DNA from: Rhodothermaceae bacterium
Lineage (GTDB): Bacteria; Bacteroidota; Rhodothermia; Rhodothermales; Rubricoccaceae
Assembly (NCBI GenBank): GCA_013003465.1
Contig: JABDIZ010000338.1
Span: 1-27,057 of the forward strand
Length of the DNA stretch: 27,057 nt
Direction: 5' to 3'
Position numbers and translations under genes: made by a program. The notes under the pieces are model-generated. The model was not told the origin of the DNA. It ran no database searches and was given only the letters and a program-made list of their open reading frames with translations. Shown here piece by piece: positions 22,931-27,057 of the stretch (positions within the stretch are counted from its first letter, which is position 1; each line of letters opens with the position of its first letter).

Positions 22931-23455
22931 ATGATCCCACCGCTTTCCCTCTATGCCCTCGACGACGAACTGCGCCAGATCGAACACGAACTGCTCGATG
23001 CTGAGGGCGAGGTAGACGAGGAAACCGACGCGCGCCACACAGCCTTGCTCGATAGTCGCGACGACAAGATCGAGGCCTACTTGGTGCTGATCCGGCGCTT
23101 CGAAACGACAGCTGACGCGGTCAAGACGGAGCGGCAGCGGTTGCAGGAGGCCGAGCGAGCGCTCGCGAACTCCGCCAAGCGGCTCAAAGATCGCCTCTGC
23201 ACATCCATGCGCGAGCGGGATCAGGTCGAGCACCTGACGCGGCTCGGCAAGGTGCGCGTGCAGCAGGCCAGCCGCCGCCCCGTCGAACTGCTCGTGGAGC
23301 CGGACGCCTTGCCGGAGGCCTATGCGCGCATCCGCACGGATGCAGACCTGAGCGCCCTCGCGGCCGATCTGGCTTCCGAGGACGCGGCGGTTCGGGCACA
23401 GGCCGAGGCCGTTGCGCGACTCGGCGAAGCGAGCTACTACGTGCGGATCTACTGA
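22931..23455 (+). CDS. Siphovirus Gp157 family protein
   Basis: A 174-residue helical protein matching the Siphovirus Gp157 family (PF05565) in order and chemistry. The start PLSLYALDDELRQIEHELL is followed by an acidic DAEGEVDEE. A long coiled coil covers residues ~45-95 with RQRLQEAERALANSAKRLKD. The C-terminal beta part has LTRLGKVRVQQASRRPVELL, then EPDALPEAYARI. The family description states that carriers may show raised resistance to streptococcal Sfi phages; the mechanism is unclear. The gene stands alone between thiE and a sensor kinase, with no integrase, terminase or recombinase beside it. ATG 22931 is the start and no Shine-Dalgarno is visible. It ends with a GC hairpin directly after the stop. 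Confidence 0.88.
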   Translation: MIPPLSLYALDDELRQIEHELLDAEGEVDEETDARHTALLDSRDDKIEAYLVLIRRFETTADAVKTERQRLQEAERALANSAKRLKDRLCTSMRERDQVEHLTRLGKVRVQQASRRPVELLVEPDALPEAYARIRTDADLSALAADLASEDAAVRAQAEAVARLGEASYYVRIY

Positions 23456-23456
23456 G

Positions 23457-23471
23457 CCGGGCTGCGCCCGG
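23457..23471 (+). terminator. Short GC hairpin after the Gp157-like gene
   Basis: CCGGGC-TGC-GCCCGG starts two bases after the Gp157-like stop codon. The 6-bp stem is perfect but no T tract follows, so termination is only possible, not shown. Confidence 0.3.
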
Positions 23472-23557
23472 TAGAATGGCCCGTATCTCGGAGCAGCGCC
23501 GTATACTTGGCCAGATTCGCCTGATTGACTCACGTCGTGCGGTACTGGCTTCAGAGG

Positions 23558-23602
23558 CTGGAGACGGCCGACCGTCGGCCGTCCGCTGTCGGCGCTCTCC
23601 AG
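23558..23602. repeat. Nested inverted repeats upstream of the sensor kinase
   Basis: GACGGCCGAC (23563-23572) and GTCGGCCGTC (23574-23583) form a perfect 10-bp dyad around one C. An outer pair, CTGGAGA (23558-23564) and TCTCCAG (23596-23602), encloses it. This could fold as a stem-loop in the kinase leader or be a palindromic binding site about 80 bp before the start codon. No T tract follows. Confidence 0.5.
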
Positions 23603-23663
23603 AGAATCCGGTGGAAAGAGCACCACGTGGGCTGATTCCCCGTCCGGTCGTTTGTTAGCATCT

Positions 23664-26600
23664 ATGTGCCGCCTTGTGCTTCGCTGGCTCGTTGTGGGCG
23701 TGCTCGCTGCCGTCGCGGCGGGCGGCCGCGCGCAGCCGCGGTTTGTGCACCTGACGGTCGACGACGGTCTCTCGCAGAACGCGGTCTCGTCGCTCTTGCA
23801 GGACCAGCATGGCTTCCTCTGGATTGGGACGGAGGACGGGCTCAACCGCTACGACGGCTACACCTTCACCGTCTTTACCTACGACCCGGCGGACTCGACC
23901 TCGATCTCGGACAACCGCATCGGCGCGCTGCTCGAAGGCCGCGACGGCCTGCTCTGGGTGGGGACGGCGGATGGTCTCAACCGCTTCGACCCGGCTACGG
24001 CCACCTTCCGCGTGTTCCACTCCGATCCCACGGACGCGACCTCGCTCGCCGCTCCGCGCGTGGCGGCGCTCCACGAAGACAGCCGCGGGCGCATCTGGAT
24101 CGGCCATGGCCAGCGCAACGATACCGGCATTGGCGGACTGAGTCGATTGGACCCCGAGACGGGCGAGATCGAGCGTCTGCTCGGCGGCGTGGGGCCGTCC
24201 ATCAACGAGCCGACGCCGGTCTGGGATTTCGCCGAGACGCCCGACGGCACCCTCTGGATCGCGACGGGGCGCGGGGTGCTGCGGTACAACGCCGCGAACG
24301 ACACCTTCACGCCGCTCCTGCACGACCCCGACGATTCGAATACCCTCGCGGCGGATGACGTGCGGGCGCTCCACGTGGACGGCGATGGCTTGCTCTGGAT
24401 TGCGACGTGGGGCGGCGGCCTCGACTGCCTCGATCCGGCCAACGGGCGCATCGAGCACCACCGCGCGGGAACCGACGGTACCGCGCTCGCCTCCGACTAC
24501 GTCTCGGCCCTCGGGCGCACCTACGACGGTATGCTGCTCATCGGGACGAGCGTGCCCGGCGAGCGTAGCGCCACGCTCCACCAATACGACTATAAGACGT
24601 TCGAGCGTATCGCGCACGATCCTTCGCGGCCGGAAAGCCTGGGGCCAGGCCGGGTGCGAGCCATCTTGGAGGATCACGCGCGCGTGCTCTGGATCGGGAC
24701 GGCGGGCGGAGGGCTGAGCAAGTTCGACCAGGCCAGCCGCCCCATCCCGCACTTCGTACCGGACCCGGGCGATCCGCAGAGCCTCGTCTCCCCGGTCGTC
24801 ACGGCCTTCCTCGACGAGGACAAGCTGACGATGTGGGTCGGGACCGATCAGGGGCTGGAGCGCTTCGACCGCTTCCGCGAGGAATTCGAGCACCTGCGCC
24901 ACGATCCGAACAACAGCAATTCGCTCACCGACGATCACGTCACAGCGCTCGCGCGCGGAGCCGACGGCATGCTCTGGGTCGGGACGCGTGCCGGACTCAA
25001 CCGCGTCGATCCGGTCTCGCGGCGCGTCCGGCGCTACCGCCATGATCCCGGCGACCGCACGAGCCTCACCAGCAACACGGTACACGCGCTCCAAGTCGAT
25101 TCGGCGGGCACCGTGTGGGTGGGGACCGATGCCGGGCTCAACCGGCTCGATCCGCGCACAGGTGAGATCGAAGCCTTTCGCCACAACCCGGCCGACAACC
25201 GCTCGCTCAGCGACGACGATGTCATGGTGCTCTTCGCGCGCCCCGACGAGCCTGAAATTCTGTGGGTCGGCACGGACGGCGGGCTCAACCGCTTCGACAC
25301 GGCGACGAGGCAGGCGACGCGCTACCAGGACGATCCGGCGGATCCCGGTGCGCTGAGCCACCGCCACGTCACGGCGCTCGCCGCTCGTCCCGGCGAGCCT
25401 GACATCCTGTGGGTGGCCACGTTGGCCGGCGGCCTGAACCGCCTCGATGTGCGAACGGGTCGCGTACAGCGCTTCACCCGGCGCACCAGCCGCTTGCCCG
25501 GCAACACCATCTACGGCCTCGTCCCCGATGACACCGGGGCCCTCTGGCTCGCCACCAACCGGGGGCTCGTCTGCTTTGAACCCGCTTCGAGTGAGGTGCG
25601 CGTCTACGATGTGGATCGGGGCGTGCAATCGCGTCAGTTCAATCCAGGGGCAGCCTACCGGACACCGCGCGGCGAGCTGGCCTTCGGCGGCATCAACGGG
25701 TTCAACGTCTTTGCGCCGGACGACTTCCGCGACAGCCCGTTCGCGCCACAAGTCACCCTCACCAGCTACCGGGTGCGCAACGAAGAAGCATCCGGGCTAC
25801 CGGGAGCGCTCCCCCTCCTGCGGCTCGATGGGCTCGATCTCTCCCACAACCGCAACGACCTCCTGTTCGAGTTCGTCGGCCTGCACTTTGCCCGGCCCGA
25901 ACGCAACCAGTACGCCGTGCGCCTCGATGGGTACGACGATGACTGGCGCGAGGTGGGGACGCAGCGCCGCGCCGCCTACGCCAATCTGCCACCGGGGCGC
26001 TATGTCTTCCGCGTCAAAGCGGCCAACAGCGATGGCGTCTGGAGCGAAGACGAGGCGTCCGCGCTAAACGTGATCATTGCGCCGCCGTTCTGGGCGACAT
26101 GGTGGTTCCGCCTCATCGCTGCCCTGACCGTGATCGGACTCGGGGTGGCGATCTACAAACAGCGCGTGCGCGCTATCGCGGCGCGCAACCGGGAGCTGGA
26201 AGCTTTGGTGGCCGAGCGGACGGGCGAACTCCATGAGCAGAAGCTCGCGGCGGAGACCAAGAGCGTCGAACTGGCCGCGACCCTGGCGCAGCTGCAGACG
26301 ACCCAGACGCAACTCGTGCAGTCCGAAAAGCTGGCCTCACTCGGGCGCCTGACGGCCGGGGTGGCGCACGAGATCAAGAACCCGCTCAACTTCGTCAACA
26401 ACTTCGCGCAGCTTTCCGAGGAACTGACCGAAGAGCTGCGCACCGAGCTGGCCGCCGTGGCCGACAGGCCGGTAGCCGAGGTCCTAGACGAGCTCAAGCC
26501 CATCATCGACGACTTGGCGCTCAACGCCGAGAAAATTGCCGAGCACGGCAAGCGGGCCGACACCATCGTGCGCTCGATGCTGCTCCACGCACGCGGCTCC

Positions 26601-27057
26601 GACGGGGATCGTGAACCCGTCGATGTGCGCGTCTTGCTCAACGAGACGCTCGACCTGGCCGTCCACGGGGCCGCTACCGGCGGCGATGGGGTGCCTGTAC
26701 AGATCGAGACGGACTACGACCCCGCCGTGGACCACCTCCCCATTATTCGGCAGGCGATTGGCCGCGTGGTACTCAACCTGCTCGACAACGCGATCTACGC
26801 TGTCCGCGATCGGGCGGCGAAGGAAGGCGCAGGCTACACGCCGACGATCACGCTGGGCAGCCGCGCCGCCGGGGAGGTCGTCCACCTCACCGTGGCGGAC
26901 AACGGCCCCGGCATGCCGGACGACGTGGCCGCGCGCCTCTTCGAGCCGTTCTTTACGACCAAGCCGAGTGGCTCCGGTACGGGTCTCGGCCTCTCGCTCG
27001 CGCACGACATCGTGCAAGGGCATGGGGGCACCATCGCGGTCCAGACCGAGGTGGGGG
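23664..27057 (+). CDS. Periplasmic two-propeller sensor histidine kinase (partial, 3' end off window)
   Basis: The frame is open from ATG 23664 through the window end, at least 1131 residues. A signal peptide (MCRLVLRWLVVGVLAAVAAGGRAQ) precedes about 14 Reg_prop-type repeats of the form L-W-V/I-G-T-x-x-G-L-x-R-x-D, spanning residues ~40-690, enough for two 7-bladed propellers. A Y_Y_Y domain (~733-805, with NQYAVRLDGYDDDWREV) and one membrane helix (~812-832) follow, then a coiled coil. The kinase core has the H-box GVAHEIKNPLNFVNNF with His902, N-box NLLDNAIYA (Asn1038/1042), DNGPGMP, FEPFFTTK, and GSGTGLGLSLAHDIV. Cytosolic autophosphorylation in response to a periplasmic ligand is expected. 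The window ends just after the last ATP-lid motif, so any receiver or HTH domain cannot be seen. Confidence 0.95.
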   Translation, partial: MCRLVLRWLVVGVLAAVAAGGRAQPRFVHLTVDDGLSQNAVSSLLQDQHGFLWIGTEDGLNRYDGYTFTVFTYDPADSTSISDNRIGALLEGRDGLLWVGTADGLNRFDPATATFRVFHSDPTDATSLAAPRVAALHEDSRGRIWIGHGQRNDTGIGGLSRLDPETGEIERLLGGVGPSINEPTPVWDFAETPDGTLWIATGRGVLRYNAANDTFTPLLHDPDDSNTLAADDVRALHVDGDGLLWIATWGGGLDCLDPANGRIEHHRAGTDGTALASDYVSALGRTYDGMLLIGTSVPGERSATLHQYDYKTFERIAHDPSRPESLGPGRVRAILEDHARVLWIGTAGGGLSKFDQASRPIPHFVPDPGDPQSLVSPVVTAFLDEDKLTMWVGTDQGLERFDRFREEFEHLRHDPNNSNSLTDDHVTALARGADGMLWVGTRAGLNRVDPVSRRVRRYRHDPGDRTSLTSNTVHALQVDSAGTVWVGTDAGLNRLDPRTGEIEAFRHNPADNRSLSDDDVMVLFARPDEPEILWVGTDGGLNRFDTATRQATRYQDDPADPGALSHRHVTALAARPGEPDILWVATLAGGLNRLDVRTGRVQRFTRRTSRLPGNTIYGLVPDDTGALWLATNRGLVCFEPASSEVRVYDVDRGVQSRQFNPGAAYRTPRGELAFGGINGFNVFAPDDFRDSPFAPQVTLTSYRVRNEEASGLPGALPLLRLDGLDLSHNRNDLLFEFVGLHFARPERNQYAVRLDGYDDDWREVGTQRRAAYANLPPGRYVFRVKAANSDGVWSEDEASALNVIIAPPFWATWWFRLIAALTVIGLGVAIYKQRVRAIAARNRELEALVAERTGELHEQKLAAETKSVELAATLAQLQTTQTQLVQSEKLASLGRLTAGVAHEIKNPLNFVNNFAQLSEELTEELRTELAAVADRPVAEVLDELKPIIDDLALNAEKIAEHGKRADTIVRSMLLHARGSDGDREPVDVRVLLNETLDLAVHGAATGGDGVPVQIETDYDPAVDHLPIIRQAIGRVVLNLLDNAIYAVRDRAAKEGAGYTPTITLGSRAAGEVVHLTVADNGPGMPDDVAARLFEPFFTTKPSGSGTGLGLSLAHDIVQGHGGTIAVQTEVG

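Larger units (their letters stand above)
23456..23663. other. Intergenic region upstream of the sensor kinase
   Basis: These 208 bp hold the post-Gp157 hairpin and the nested dyad (23558-23602). A 60-codon plus-strand frame (23476-23658) has no recognisable features and probably is not a gene. I see no clear promoter motif. Confidence 0.4.

Noticed and set aside
23655..25751. 698-codon minus-strand frame opposite the propeller repeats
   Set aside because: The repeated LWVGT-type blades create a periodic antisense frame (repeating VEAVEP and RPDPE-like text). It is a shadow of the kinase gene.

Overview
This is a GC-rich chromosomal stretch that most resembles a Rhodothermota/Bacteroidota lineage (Rhodothermales-like). 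The grounds are high GC coding bias on both strands, start codons almost without Shine-Dalgarno sequences, exported proteins with SprA-reminiscent or OprP-like outer-membrane features, and a giant periplasmic-propeller histidine kinase of the type common in Bacteroidota. Assignment to the phylum is an inference. I see no rRNA, tRNA, CRISPR array, transposase or integrase. The window is mostly ordinary accessory and housekeeping chromosome.

Layout. (1) 11-5987, plus strand: purD, a lipoprotein with NHL-like beta-propeller repeats translationally coupled to it, and a 1215-residue exported outer-membrane barrel candidate. (2) 6058-9186, plus strand: a self-contained phosphate unit. It has a tandem 11-bp-period direct repeat resembling a Pho box, an OprP-like porin, a stand-alone PhoU-domain protein, a Na+/Pi cotransporter and a strong intrinsic terminator. 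(3) 9199-15212, minus strand: a cyclophilin, a 180-bp palindromic REP/MITE-like element, an MsbA-type ABC exporter, an ABC-2 permease/ATPase pair, and murA. (4) 15314-17075: a cysteine desulfurase (plus) and a YqgE/AlgH protein (minus). (5) 17232-21287: a lipid-related cluster made of a patatin phospholipase with a C-terminal membrane domain, a convergent lipase that shares a CTAG stop with it, and a polyprenol/diacylglycerol-type CTP kinase. (6) 21367-23455: a dienelactone-hydrolase lipoprotein, thiE, and an isolated siphovirus Gp157-family gene. (7) 23664 to the window end: a two-propeller sensor histidine kinase cut off by the window edge.

Several long open frames lie antisense to or out of phase with these genes, up to about 700 codons. 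They are by-products of GC-rich third positions and were left out. Five starts were moved to internal codons because the protein family begins there: murA, the ABC-2 permease, YqgE, the patatin and the dienelactone hydrolase. The best candidates for new biology are the Pho-box-like operon, the isolated Gp157 gene, the palindromic element, and the patatin/lipase/kinase neighbourhood. None of these amounts to a proven new system from sequence alone.
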